A model generated the notes under the pieces. That model saw nothing but the letters and a program-made list of their open reading frames with translations. It was not told the origin of the DNA and searched no databases. Below are positions 34,679-44,459 of a DNA stretch of 64,000 bases, in pieces. A program made the translations under genes and the position numbers. Origin of the DNA: Oasisia sp. SBJ-2009 (Eukaryota > Annelida > Polychaeta > Sabellida > Siboglinidae); contig OZ024857.1 in NCBI GenBank assembly GCA_964017155.1, positions 14,335,402 through 14,399,401 of the forward strand, given 5' to 3'. How positions within the stretch are numbered: the stretch's first letter is position 1; every line of letters starts with the position of its first letter.

Positions 34679-34825
34679 AGACGCAGTGACCATAGCGTTT
34701 GTCGCGGTCGTAGTTTCCTGTTGTGGCGCACCATACGACTCGTCCATCTTTATCTGTACAGGAGTAGTACGTCTCGCCGAGATAGATGAAGGGAAACACG
34801 CAGTCTCCGCTAGAGTATGTGCGAA
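34679..34825 (-). CDS. Secreted multi-FN2 protein, FN2 exon B
   Basis: The acceptor is GTTTAG|TTCGC and the donor TGCGTCT|GTAAGT, 147 bases, phase 1 in and out. It encodes one fibronectin type II module: [35 protein letters not shown] and [12 protein letters not shown]. All four cysteines are present (pairing 1-3 and 2-4 in known FN2 modules), along with the aromatic collagen/gelatin-binding residues. FN2 modules bind denatured collagen or other ligands outside the cell. The symmetric phase 1-1 exon allows shuffling and joins in frame with exons at 39.4, 47.9 and 52.8 kb on the same strand. I found no further FN2 exon or the gene's 3' end downstream. Confidence 0.8.
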
Positions 34826-34950
34826 CTAAACAAAGCACAACACGATTCAGTCCACACAGACTTTGTGAGATGGATGAACGTATGTGTTTGTGTATATTAT
34901 AACGGATCTAATATACATATTGAATCTCTCTCTCTCTCTCTATGTAAATA

Positions 34951-36681
34951 CAGTGCCGGTAAAAAGTCATGGGACCATGCAAGATATCAGGCATATTTTC
35001 ACAATTTAATTCATTTAAAAATACTAACTAATACAAAGGTCCAACCAAATTGATTATACACTAGTACAAACTAATTATAGATAATATTTCTACAGTTCTC
35101 ATGTACAAACAACACTAATATTTTGTGCAGTGTCCCTTGGCAGCAATCCCTGCAGCACATCTCCTCGGCATTGAACATACCAGGTTTTGGACAGTGTCCA
35201 CTGGGATGGCCTGCCATGCAACTGCCGCAGAGCCTACATACTACCTGGCTTGCTTCTCTCTACCTTCCTGAAGATGACTTCCCATAAATTTTCTATGTGA
35301 TTCAAAGTCTGGGCTCTGGGCCGGCCACTGCAGGACCTCGACGTGAGAGCGCTCGAGGAATCTCGTCACCTTGTTCGGTTTATGGCAAGGATCATTGTCT
35401 TGCTGGAAGACAAATGCTTCACCCTCGCCATAAAGTGAAGAAACTGAAGGCAGCATGTGGTTCCTCAGCACCCTCACGTATTGGTCCTGTCGCATGGTGC
35501 CTTCATACCGGTAGAGTTGCCCGACCCCTCGCTCAGACCACCAGGGAGCCCCCTCCATGCTTTATTGTGGGGACAATGCACTGTGGGCTGTACCTCTCAT
35601 CAACCTCCTCCGCACAATAGCCTGCTTTGCCCCACAGAAAAGCTGAAAGGCACTCTCTTCTGACCACAGCTCTGTCTCCCACTGCTGGACTGTCCAGTTT
35701 TTATGACGTCGAGCAAAGTCGAGCCAACTTTTAATGTTCGCAGGACGCAACAATGGCTTCTTCACCGCCACACAACGATGAAGCCCAGCTGAATTCAGGC
35801 GTTTCCTTATTGTCGAGGAAGATACAGTCACTCCCTCTGACTCAGCTCTGACTCCATCCTCTGTCGCAGTTCTGGGAATGTGAGGCGACGATCGCTGAGG
35901 CTATATCGGACGAGTGCCCGGTCTTGTCGTACCGACGTTTTATTCGGCCTTCCACTCCGCGGTCTGTCGGCCGCTAACCCTATCTCTCCCAGGCACTTCT
36001 TGATGCCATACACTGTTTTTAAATTTACCTTTAGCTGTCGGCTCACCTCCCGACAGCTAACCCCCATCTCCATTAGCACTACGGTCCTCGTTCGCAACTC
36101 AGTGCTGGTTTTTCTGTAAGGTGGCATCACTGAAAATTAGCAAGTAAGTTATTTATTATTTTTAAATTAAATTTATATGCATATTTTATTACAAATATAT
36201 AATATATATTATCATGGAATAATACAAACAAATTTTTACCATATAATTAGCTCTTATTGTATTGAAAATTGGATTTATTCACTACTTTTCTTAATAAATA
36301 TTGATAATTAATAATAATTAATTAATATTGACACTTTATACCAAATATCGCTGCGGTAATATACCAAAGTACCCTATTATTGCCCACATACAGTATAGAC
36401 AGTCAATTGTGATTGATTAGTCCATAGAAAGCAGATAACACTTAGTGATGTAATTGAGGCCTACCTTGATCTTTGGACGGCAATCTTGGGGTGTTCTTAT
36501 GAAATTAGGCAAAAATGGCAAAAACAGAGGCAAAACAACACTCAAAACAGGTTATAAACTTAGGCGCATCCAATATGTGGCAGCACGTCGTTTGCCAAGT
36601 TGATTTTAATGCTGCCACAGACCTTAACAATAGAGAAACAACAGTAAAATCCAATGGTCCCATGACTTTTTACCGGCACTG
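34951..36681 (-). mobile_element. Tc1/mariner element, copy 1 (1731 bp)
   Basis: The terminal inverted repeats begin CAGTGCCGGTAAAAAGTCAT and are identical for about 28 bases, flanked by TA on both sides (34949-34950 and 36682-36683). The minus-strand transposase is frameshifted. The insertion lies between FN2 exons C and B, in their orientation. Confidence 0.95.
35130..36130 (-). pseudogene. Tc1 transposase, frameshifted
   Basis: It starts MMPPYRKTSTELRTRTVVLM with a helix-turn-helix (VSCREVSRQLKVNLKTVYGI) and a GRPNK linker. A frameshift near 35830 leads to GVTVSSSTIRKRLNSAG and WSEESAFQLF, where the first catalytic Asp of the DDE triad is Glu. Another shift near 35545 leads to LYRYEGTMRQDQYVRV and FQQDNDPCH (second Asp). 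A third shift near 35310 splits the SPD...IENLWE block with the last acidic residue. It ends with KGHCTKY-like sequence near 35130. The same three lesions are found in copy 2. Confidence 0.9.
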
Positions 36682-36684
36682 TAT

Positions 36685-36716
<32 letters not shown>

Positions 36717-36753
36717 CTAGATAGCTAGATAGCTAGCTAGCTAGCTAGCTAGC

Positions 36754-36809
<56 letters not shown>

Positions 36810-36816
36810 TAGATAG
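36685..36816. repeat. (GATA)n-(GCTA)n-(GACA)n microsatellite
   Basis: A compound tetranucleotide run starting at the TA target site of the Tc1 copy. Confidence 0.95.
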
Positions 36817-37001
36817 TAATGTAGGATCATATCAAGGCGTACTTGGAGCGAAAAGTTCAACGGTCAAAGGGTCAAGTGGCACCCCCTAGCGGGTTGTTAT
36901 ACGCTGGCGGGTCCCAGTGGCGACAGCGTCGGGCAAAGACCCGGAAACAGTTCGTGTGGTAAGTCTTCGTCAATGGCATATTTCGATTTCAATTTTTCGT
37001 G

Positions 37002-37212
37002 TTAACAACATTGGAAAACGCGAATACAAATATTAATGTACATTACATGACTAAAAATCTCGTTCGTTCGTTCGTTCTTGTAGTCGGATGTCCGCGCTGT
37101 CCCACCACCACCACCATCGCCGATGGGGTTCGTTTGATCGCACTGCGGGACGATATTTTCGAGGCGGGGCAACAGGAAGAGACATATGTCCCGCTGTCGT
37201 TGCACCCGTTAT
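37002..37212 (+). CDS. Candidate upstream exon of the CNGCEIDHP gene
   Basis: The frame reads VGCPRCPTTTTIADGVRL, then RDDIFEAGQQEETYVPLSLH and PLW, and meets a good donor (TTATG|GTGAGT). The Y-V-P-L-S-x-H-P-x-W end looks protein-like. The phase does not match the 37545 acceptor (phase 2 against phase 1), so the join is unproven. An exon may be missing or this may be a separate small gene. Confidence 0.35.
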
Positions 37213-37544
37213 GGTGAGTTAAACGTTGTAGTAATATAATGTGCTATGTTTCCGTTTCTGTTAAAAATCCCACTTCCTACCACATGCAAAACATAACTTC
37301 CGTTCAAACTGGCGGCGCTTGCTGTCCCATCCGTATCCTAACGTCCGTAAAAACGGCGCCTCACATACCGTCCGTAACAAAAACACCCGGCAAAATGGTG
37401 GCGCAAACGTACGTACCACGTCGGTGCAAAAGTCCTTTCTCTTATGCCTGAAGGTATGCAGATGTCCAAGCTGAACACTTTGGTAGGGACACGCGTGTCG
37501 CTCACCATCACTATAACGTCACTCACCTGTATGTTCTGCATTAG

Positions 37545-38092
37545 AGTGCATGCGTGAGTGCGTGCTGTATCAGGACGAACTTCAAACCCAAGCCTCGACT
37601 TGTGTACGTTCTACATCCCCTGTCCCAAGTTCGTCGTACTCTACTACCGATGTCACAACGGAGCTGTCCGATTGTGCAACTACTGCTAGTACTACTTCTT
37701 CTTCTGTGTGTAAGTTGAACATGACCATTGACTATCCTGTTAACGAAATGAAGAAGACGCTTGCACGTCATATTGCATGCGGTGTCGCTGAGGTTTCGAA
37801 ACTATGCTGCAACGGTTGCGAGATAGACCACCCTAATCAACTCCAATACGATTGTCTCTTCCCTGACGACATTTTAATTGACATGCACTTTGACGAGGCT
37901 GTTGAGAAAGTTAACTCCATTGCTGTCATTAGAGACTGGTTGACCCTTTTACTCGAGGTGGATCTTAGACAATCCGACGTGGCGCCCAAACAGTTGAATG
38001 CCATCACCAGTTGGTTGGAGGAGTCTCCTTCAGAGAGATGGCGAAATAATGTTAAACGTCTGGTACTTGCCGCTTGGGAAGATGACCTGTAA
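37545..38092 (+). CDS. CNGCEIDHP-type protein, 3' exon
   Basis: It follows an acceptor-like TGTTCTGCATTAG. The first Met is at 37550 (180 residues), but the coding frame probably enters from upstream. The N-terminal 60 residues are Ser/Thr-rich. Then come MKKTLARHIACGVAEVSKLC, CNGCEIDHPNQLQYDCLFPD, MHFDEAVEKVNS and VIRDWLTLLLEVDLRQSD, ending KRLVLAAWEDDL. The C-x-G-C-x-x-x-H-P-x-Q-x-x-x-x-C pattern plausibly binds metal. I recognise the C-G-C-x-I-x-H-P-S-Q-like core from uncharacterised proteins repeated in invertebrate genomes but know no function. The frame is intact to its stop. Confidence 0.55.
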
Positions 38093-38364
38093 ATACATGT
38101 GTTGTGCAGAGCGACGGCGACATAATGTTCAACGTTAGGTTAGTTAGCTGCCCTGGGAATGACCTGTAAATACATGTGCTGTTGCCACTGGGACCCGCTC
38201 AGTGGGATGACTGGTTGCCTCGTCGCTCTAGTCACTTGTGTTTTGCATGCCGTCGACGGGGTTGTAGTAGCAGTACTCTGGGTGGTTCAGCATAACGTTA
38301 GCCATGTCGATGTCAGAGTACGAATGACAACCTCCAAAAACAGCCGTCTTATATAAGTGCCCAG

Positions 38365-38480
38365 GTGGACACTTGGGTCACGTGGGCGTGCCGAAAATTA
38401 ACCAATGACAATCAAGTGTGCCGAAAATTACCAACCAATCACAAACGAGTGGTTAGGGACACGTGGGTGTGCTGAAAATT
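38365..38480. promoter_or_regulatory. CACGTG/CCAAT cluster
   Basis: Two CACGTG boxes, two CCAAT-containing words (AACCAATGACA, ACCAATCACA) and three GTG(C)(C/T)GAAAATTA repeats occur within 115 bases. The arrangement looks promoter-like, but the repeated GAAAATTA could equally be element substructure. Confidence 0.3.
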
Positions 38481-39298
38481 ATTTTGTAGATTTTTTTGCG
38501 GTAAATAATTCTGTCGTGGTAGTAGTGTAGTAGTACGCCAAAATTAGCACGGTCGTGAGAGTAATACCATACCTCTTGCTTCGATTGACTTCTTGTGTAT
38601 TTTTAAAAGTAGTTTAAAAAATAAGACACCCGTATTTATGGGTATTAGCTAAAACGTATCCGTCGGATGGCTCCACGTGTTCTTTGACCTAGTATGTAGA
38701 TCGCCTATCCGCGAGGGGGCGCTTAAAAATAAGACGCACGAATTTGGACAGTACTAGTTCGTGACCTGTCCGTACTGGGGCGCCACTAGTTCATGAACTA
38801 TCCGCCAGGGGGTCAACTTGACCTTTGACATTGACATATGCCCTTTGACCTTGATGTTTGACCTCCCCTCCGCACCAAACGTTCCCCCCCTCCGCTGTTC
38901 CATATAACGCTAAGCACATACGATACTACTATTATATACTCTACAAAAGCATTTCTTTTCATTTATATAATACAAACTGGTATACATAGCGATAGTTTTG
39001 TCACTCACTCATACATAAGTCGGGGTATGGAGTGTGCAATTATCCCACTAGTATACGGGCGGACTGATAGATTTACACGTTAATATTATTACTTCATTTC
39101 AAAAAGGAAAATAGTAAGTTTTTATATAGCGTATAGCAAATCCTCCGGAATGTTCAAAGCGATTTACACTTTACTACCTAGCAGACCTGTTCATTTGAAC
39201 ACAATATCGTCTTCTCTGGGAAAGATATGCCCTTGTTACTCTATATTAGAGATGCAACCGTAAAAAAGTTATATTTTCGTTTCGCCAAGGCAACTAAC

Positions 39299-39460
39299 CT
39301 TTCTCAATAGCGTAACCCCATTTCTGGTCGTGGTCGTAATTTGGGGTTGTGCCGCACCACTTCCCATGTGTAAGCTGTAAGGCGTAGGAATACCTCACAC
39401 CGCGAAAGATGAAGGGATACATGCAATGTGCCCCGTTAGCATTTCCACCGGCGGTTTTTT
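39299..39460 (-). CDS. Secreted multi-FN2 protein, FN2 exon C lacking one disulfide
   Basis: The acceptor is TTTTCTTTAG|AAAAAACC and the donor GAGAAAG|GTTAGT, 162 bases, phase 1 in and out. It encodes KTAGGNANGAHCMYPFIFRG, VRYSYALQLTHGKWCGTT and NYDHDQKWGYAIEK. The fold residues of FN2 (Y-P-F, W-C, N-Y-D-x-D, W-G-Y) are kept, but cysteines 2 and 4, which pair with each other in known FN2 modules, are both gone while 1 and 3 are kept. The frame and splice sites are intact, so this looks like a module that lost a whole disulfide rather than a dead exon. Confidence 0.7.
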
Positions 39461-39670
39461 CTAAAGAAAACAACCGACACCATTTACATTGGCGTCGTTA
39501 ATTATCTTCATCTGGAAGAGCATTAACAATAGCCAAATCAGGGCTGCCATTTTGTTTTATTGATCACCACAGGGTATGCGGCAGAGCTCTTCATCTCAGG
39601 TAAATGAAACCTGTGGTACACATTAGGTTATTCAGCAAACCTTTGATAACAATTATCTATGCACAGTACA

Positions 39671-42600
39671 ATAATAATAATAATAAGGTTTATTTCAGAC
39701 AAGACGTCCATATATGTATACATAAAATACAATTAAAAAAAAAAAAAGTACAATACATATAATACAATCAAAGCAATGAGATCAACGTAAAAATATAAGT
39801 GTAAAATTTAAAAAGTTATGTCTAAATATATGAGGAAATGAATTAAATAAGTTGTAAAAATAAATATAAAATAAAAAAAAATAAAAAAAAATGATTAAAA
39901 AATAAATACAATACTAATGACATGTGTACAATAAAGACCTCCAGTATGAGTACAAATGGCTCTTAAAATGAATGTCGGTATGAAGGTAATTAATAAAAAG
40001 GATATTATCTGACTGATGAAGACGACATAAAAGACTGAATATTGATGAACGAATGCGTTCATTGAAGGATTTAATATAGTTGGTGGCAAACATAAAACTT
40101 GCACTACATCTTGGGGGTAAGTTTAGTAAAATTCTGAGGCTATTATTGTATGCGACAGTAATGCTTTTGAGGCTATATTTTTTTAATGTGCACCAAAGAC
40201 TAGAAGTATACATAGGAGCACAGTATGCTTGAAATAAAATAATTTTGGTAGAAATATTACAAAGACAAAATTTTCGAGCTAATACATTGGCTTGGGCATA
40301 AAGGCATCTTTTTTGTCTGGCTATGTCGTCATCATCAGTCAGGTTATTGTTGATTATATGACCAAGATATTTACATTTTGTAGTATAAGGTAATGGATGG
40401 TTATCGAGATGGATACAATGAAAATGTTTCCTGTCCTGGGATTGGTTGTCAATAACCATACAAAAGGACTTCTTGGCATTATAAGTAATATTGAACAATT
40501 CGCCATACTTGGCACAACAATCAGTAAGTTTTCTCAAACCAGCAACACTGGGAGAAAAAATACAGAGGTCATCAGCATACATCAAGTGGTTGATTAAGGT
40601 GCCAGCATAAAGACAACCAATATATAATTTGTTTAGATTAACGCTTAAGTCGTCCATGTACACATTGAAAAGATGGGGGGAAAGGATTCCACCCTGTTTA
40701 ACACCATTGGAAACAGTAAAAAAGCTAGAAAATCCCTGACACCATCTGATGGTAAATTGTTGGGTACCGTACCAGTGGTATAGAATGCGTACAATAAAAG
40801 CTGGACAGCCACGATCAATTAATTTACCAAATAGCTTGCTGTGGTTAACTTTGTCGAAGGCTTTGGAGGCATCCAACATAGTAACATACATAGAAGACCC
40901 ATTAGCAATATAGTTTCGAAAAAGTTCTTTTAACAGAAATATGAGCATCTCAGTAGAGTGATGCTTTTTAAATCCAAATTGATTGTCACATGTAATGAGA
41001 AATGGGATAGCCCTGGATAATATTAATGATTCAAATAGTTTGCTAGCTACTGTGGCAAGGGCAATGGGTCTATAGTTATTATTGTCTGACAAATCACCAG
41101 ATTTATTTTTAATGATAGGAGCTATGATTGTTGTCATCATAGTATCAGGTAAAAAACCATGTATTAACAGACTGCTATACAACAAAGACATAAGAATATG
41201 TAGTTTTTCGTTAGCATACTTAAAATGTTCATTACTGATATGGTCATAGCCACAGGCTTTACCAACAGGCATAGCAATTATTAATTCTTGTAGTTCTTTA
41301 ACTTTAACAACCATATTGTCGCTAAGTTGAATATTGCTACAATACATGTCAATCTTATGAATGTGAACAGTAGACTCGGGTACAGAGTTAAGCAGTGATT
41401 GGTAATGTTGAAGCCACATATTTCTGACGTTTTCAGCACCACAGGCACCTCCAACATTACTGGGGTTAGGTAACCTGGCATTGTTTGCTTGTTTGATGCC
41501 CTTCCAAAAGTTTTTAAAATCATGGCTGCTCAGATTGGAAGCTAGTCGCTCCGCTTTAAGAGATTCAGCATTTTTTTCGCAATGTCTTTTGTTGCGTTTA
41601 AACTGGGCACGTTTAATTTTCATTAAGTCATACAAAGAACCATGTCTCGGACTCCCAGCAGACCGCCAGATGAGAAAAGTTTCTCTGGCAGCTTGATGAG
41701 AGTCCCTGACTAGGTCGTTCCAACCAGGAACATTGAATTTTCGGGATGTGTTATACGTTTTAGTAGGAATGACATCGGAAGCATCCGTAAGAGAATGTAT
41801 GATATCATTATAAAATTTGCACAAGAGCAGCTGATGGGCTACATCATGGCAGTTAGGATTGGTACAACTTAGAGCAGCATGTGGTACGTCAATGCCGGAT
41901 AAAAGAGAACCAGAATTGTTGTAATAGTTGAGAAGGTCATGGGAGGAAGCACAATCCCACATGGGACTGGGCTTACAAGTTTGTTGCGTAGTGGATGATT
42001 CAGAAGTGGGTAGTAATTTGATAGAAATGGTAAACGATAGAGGAAAATGATCCGAAGAGACACAGTCATAATTAATTACCATATCAGAGACAGATGAGTG
42101 ACTGGAGTGGGTGCAAAGCACATGATCCAGCCAGCTCCTAGAGCCATGGGCGTCACTAACATATGTAAACGAATCGGGGGGAAGATACTTAATGTCACTT
42201 GGGATAAAGTGGCATTCACTAATAAAAGAATTTAGAAATGGTGAAAATAAGCTAGTCTTGATTAAATCAGCATTAAAGTCTCCAACAATAAAAATATTAC
42301 TTGAATCAAATGAGTCAGTTATGGCTTGGATCTTGCCTAAAATAGCTTGATATTCATCAACATTATCATCGCTCTGATATGGTAGATATACATTAAGAAC
42401 AAGAATTGTGGCATTAAAAGTAGTGATTTTTAGACCAAGAAGTCTTTTCTCGTCGTCATAAACCAAAATTTCGATGGATGGGTCAAGTGATCTTCGCCAT
42501 AAAAAACAAAGACCACCGTGAGGACGACCACTGAAGCCATCACCATAATCGATGGAGCTAATGCCCCTAGCACTGAAGTCAGAGTGCAAAGAATTAATAT

Positions 42601-42751
42601 ATGAAAGGCTCTGTTTGGGAAGCCAATGTTCTTGCACAGCAAGTATATCACATGCAGTTAAAATGTTAATCAAATCAAGTGAACTGTTCCGTATGCTTCT
42701 CGCATTAAAGGAAGCAATACGTATACGACAGTCTATAGGTGTGTCGAATTA
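39671..42751 (-). mobile_element. APE-type non-LTR retrotransposon (LINE) with intact EN-RT frame
   Basis: It runs on the minus strand from an upstream in-frame stop (42751-42749) to a 3' end reading AAATAAACCTTATTATTATT, that is, an (ATT)n tail. A related tail sequence ends the LINE at 61516. ORF1 and the 5' leader are not visible, so the insertion may be 5'-truncated at the start of the endonuclease. It lies in the intron between FN2 exons D and C, in the gene's orientation. Confidence 0.9.
39914..42748 (-). CDS. LINE endonuclease / reverse transcriptase, uninterrupted
   Basis: A 919-residue frame from Met at 42673. The open frame extends 25 codons upstream and includes RIASFNARSIRN, the usual first endonuclease motif, so the first Met is not the real start. 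Endonuclease motifs: QEHW (residues 14-17), GDFNADL (131-137), WLDHVL (181-186), SSDHFPLSF (206-214). Reverse transcriptase: GYDHISNEHF, NNYRPIAL (532-539), LDASKAFD (600-607, catalytic Asp), NGVKQGGILSP (656-666) and MYADDL (698-703, catalytic YADD). The absence of any stop or frameshift implies recent insertion. The clade (CR1/L2/Jockey-like) cannot be fixed by eye. Enzyme: target-primed reverse transcription of its own RNA. Confidence 0.95.
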   Translation of the reverse strand, partial: FDTPIDCRIRIASFNARSIRNSSLDLINILTACDILAVQEHWLPKQSLSYINSLHSDFSARGISSIDYGDGFSGRPHGGLCFLWRRSLDPSIEILVYDDEKRLLGLKITTFNATILVLNVYLPYQSDDNVDEYQAILGKIQAITDSFDSSNIFIVGDFNADLIKTSLFSPFLNSFISECHFIPSDIKYLPPDSFTYVSDAHGSRSWLDHVLCTHSSHSSVSDMVINYDCVSSDHFPLSFTISIKLLPTSESSTTQQTCKPSPMWDCASSHDLLNYYNNSGSLLSGIDVPHAALSCTNPNCHDVAHQLLLCKFYNDIIHSLTDASDVIPTKTYNTSRKFNVPGWNDLVRDSHQAARETFLIWRSAGSPRHGSLYDLMKIKRAQFKRNKRHCEKNAESLKAERLASNLSSHDFKNFWKGIKQANNARLPNPSNVGGACGAENVRNMWLQHYQSLLNSVPESTVHIHKIDMYCSNIQLSDNMVVKVKELQELIIAMPVGKACGYDHISNEHFKYANEKLHILMSLLYSSLLIHGFLPDTMMTTIIAPIIKNKSGDLSDNNNYRPIALATVASKLFESLILSRAIPFLITCDNQFGFKKHHSTEMLIFLLKELFRNYIANGSSMYVTMLDASKAFDKVNHSKLFGKLIDRGCPAFIVRILYHWYGTQQFTIRWCQGFSSFFTVSNGVKQGGILSPHLFNVYMDDLSVNLNKLYIGCLYAGTLINHLMYADDLCIFSPSVAGLRKLTDCCAKYGELFNITYNAKKSFCMVIDNQSQDRKHFHCIHLDNHPLPYTTKCKYLGHIINNNLTDDDDIARQKRCLYAQANVLARKFCLCNISTKIILFQAYCAPMYTSSLWCTLKKYSLKSITVAYNNSLRILLNLPPRCSASFMFATNYIKSFNERIRSSIFSLLCRLHQSDNILFINYLHTDIHFKSHLYSYWRSLLYTCH

Positions 42752-42759
42752 GCTGTATT

Positions 42760-43655
42760 GTGTTTCCTTGGAGGAAAGTATCGACCAATCTTAGTGCCAA
42801 CTGGCCAAAGGTTGGCGTCATAAACACACATTATACAGATGTATGTTATTTGTGAATCCAAGAGGCCTGGTAATGTGCTTCCCATATCTTATGAATTCAG
42901 CATACCTTTTATAATAGGTTCATGCTAATGTGCCACCAGACTGTTTGAAATATGCCCCAGGTGATCATAAATGAGTTGTGCCATTTTCCGATATCACCAC
43001 AACTGATGAGACAGTGAAGTGGTTGAAGTTATGGTGGCGCAGTATGGACAACATTTAGGCTACACCATTTGGTTCATCCGCCAGTGGAGGTTTTTGCGCT
43101 CCTAGAATCGATTTCTGAATCTGCTCCTGTATCTGATAGTTTATTTGTCTGTATAAAGATTTTGCAGTAATGGGTGTCCTTGTAAAATTGTACATTGCTG
43201 AAATCACGTGTGGACTAAAGTAAAGGAAACATAAAGTAAAATCATCTATTTGATGATTTTACTACACAATAATGCAAAGCACAATACAAGTACAATTACA
43301 GGTACAATCACTGCATTTGATATGTATTTATTTTTAATGTCACAGGCACATCAGATAAAAACAAAGCAGCAATAGGAAAAGGTTGAAAACATGTTTGGTA
43401 CATATAAAAAGCAGTTTGTTATCACGATTCGTGTAATAAAAAATCCAGCACTGAAACATGGTATTTCAAATACTAGTTTCTTCAAAAATATTAATCCCAT
43501 TGATTACGCTTTCAAATTATGCCGTTACTTGAGATGACATTTATAGCAAACGTGTGCTACATCTTACGGCAGAGCAGATTGTTGAATATCCTAAACAAAT
43601 TGTTATACAACAAATACATTCTGGAAATTCACTCTAAAGTTCACTCATAACGCAT
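42760..43655. other. FN2-gene intron, no gene recognised
   Basis: No recognisable exon, element end or motif. Confidence 0.4.
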
Positions 43656-43657
43656 AC

Positions 43658-43661
<4 letters not shown>

Positions 43662-43704
<43 letters not shown>

Positions 43705-43726
43705 ATATATGTATATATATATGTAA

Positions 43727-43779
<53 letters not shown>

Positions 43780-43800
43780 TATATATATATATATATATAC
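43662..43800. repeat. (TA)n microsatellite with TATG/TACA interruptions
   Basis: A simple repeat of about 140 bases. Confidence 0.95.
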
Positions 43801-44459
43801 ACTAAAACATCATGAAAATAGCTTATTTTTACAGCAGTAGGTAATAATGGATTTGTTATCAAACATTCCTATTGGTATACAAGTGTCATTTCGGCGTGAA
43901 TGTCAGACTCATCTGTTATTAGAAATAACATGTCCAAAGTATATTACAAGAGGTGGCAAAGTTTAACTGGCTACCTTCTGAAGTAATTTCCTTAGAAAGA
44001 TTTGACTTTCTAGATAAAAAGTGTGTATACATACTACATACATATAATGTGTACATAACAAATAAAGTAACTATATTATGATACTTTATGTTTTGTAGTC
44101 AGTATGATGTAAAAGAAAACAATTGCAAATATTACTGTGTTGGTGTAATGCTTGGTATGTTCACAACTCACAAAAAAGTAATTAAACAAGCCAGGGTCCT
44201 TGCCATATGGCTGAGAGTTACATGTGCAATCGCTATATGTTTATTCACCTGTTTGAACATTACCGGAAACAGAAAGTGGTGGATATTTTTCTTTTATACA
44301 GTCTTCGCATATTAATTTCAGTGTGGCTAATAGATCTGAGTAAAATATAACATGTCTGACATGTAAAGTTTATAAGATGAATACCAAATACCAAACAATT
44401 GTATTATTGACTTTTGCCAAATGTGTCACAGCATATGAAATATCATACATGTCAAAACC

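Larger units (their letters stand above)
36841..38880 (+). mobile_element. Possible small element with TTTGACC-rich inverted ends
   Basis: The left end has GGTCAAAGGGTCAAGTGG followed by CACCCCCTAGCGGG. The right end, read on the other strand, has GGTCAAAGG, GTCAAGTTGACCCCCTGGCGG and GCGCCCCCTCGCGG. The inverted, repeated GGTCAA and CCCCCT(A/G)GCGG words at both ends suggest terminal repeats of an element enclosing the CNGCEIDHP gene. The exact ends and a target duplication are not resolved. Confidence 0.4.

Noticed and set aside
38159..38356. 65-residue frame after the CNGCEIDHP gene
   Set aside because: It starts in a short repeat of the preceding gene's end (GACCTGTAAATACATGTG, also at 38085) and has no motif.
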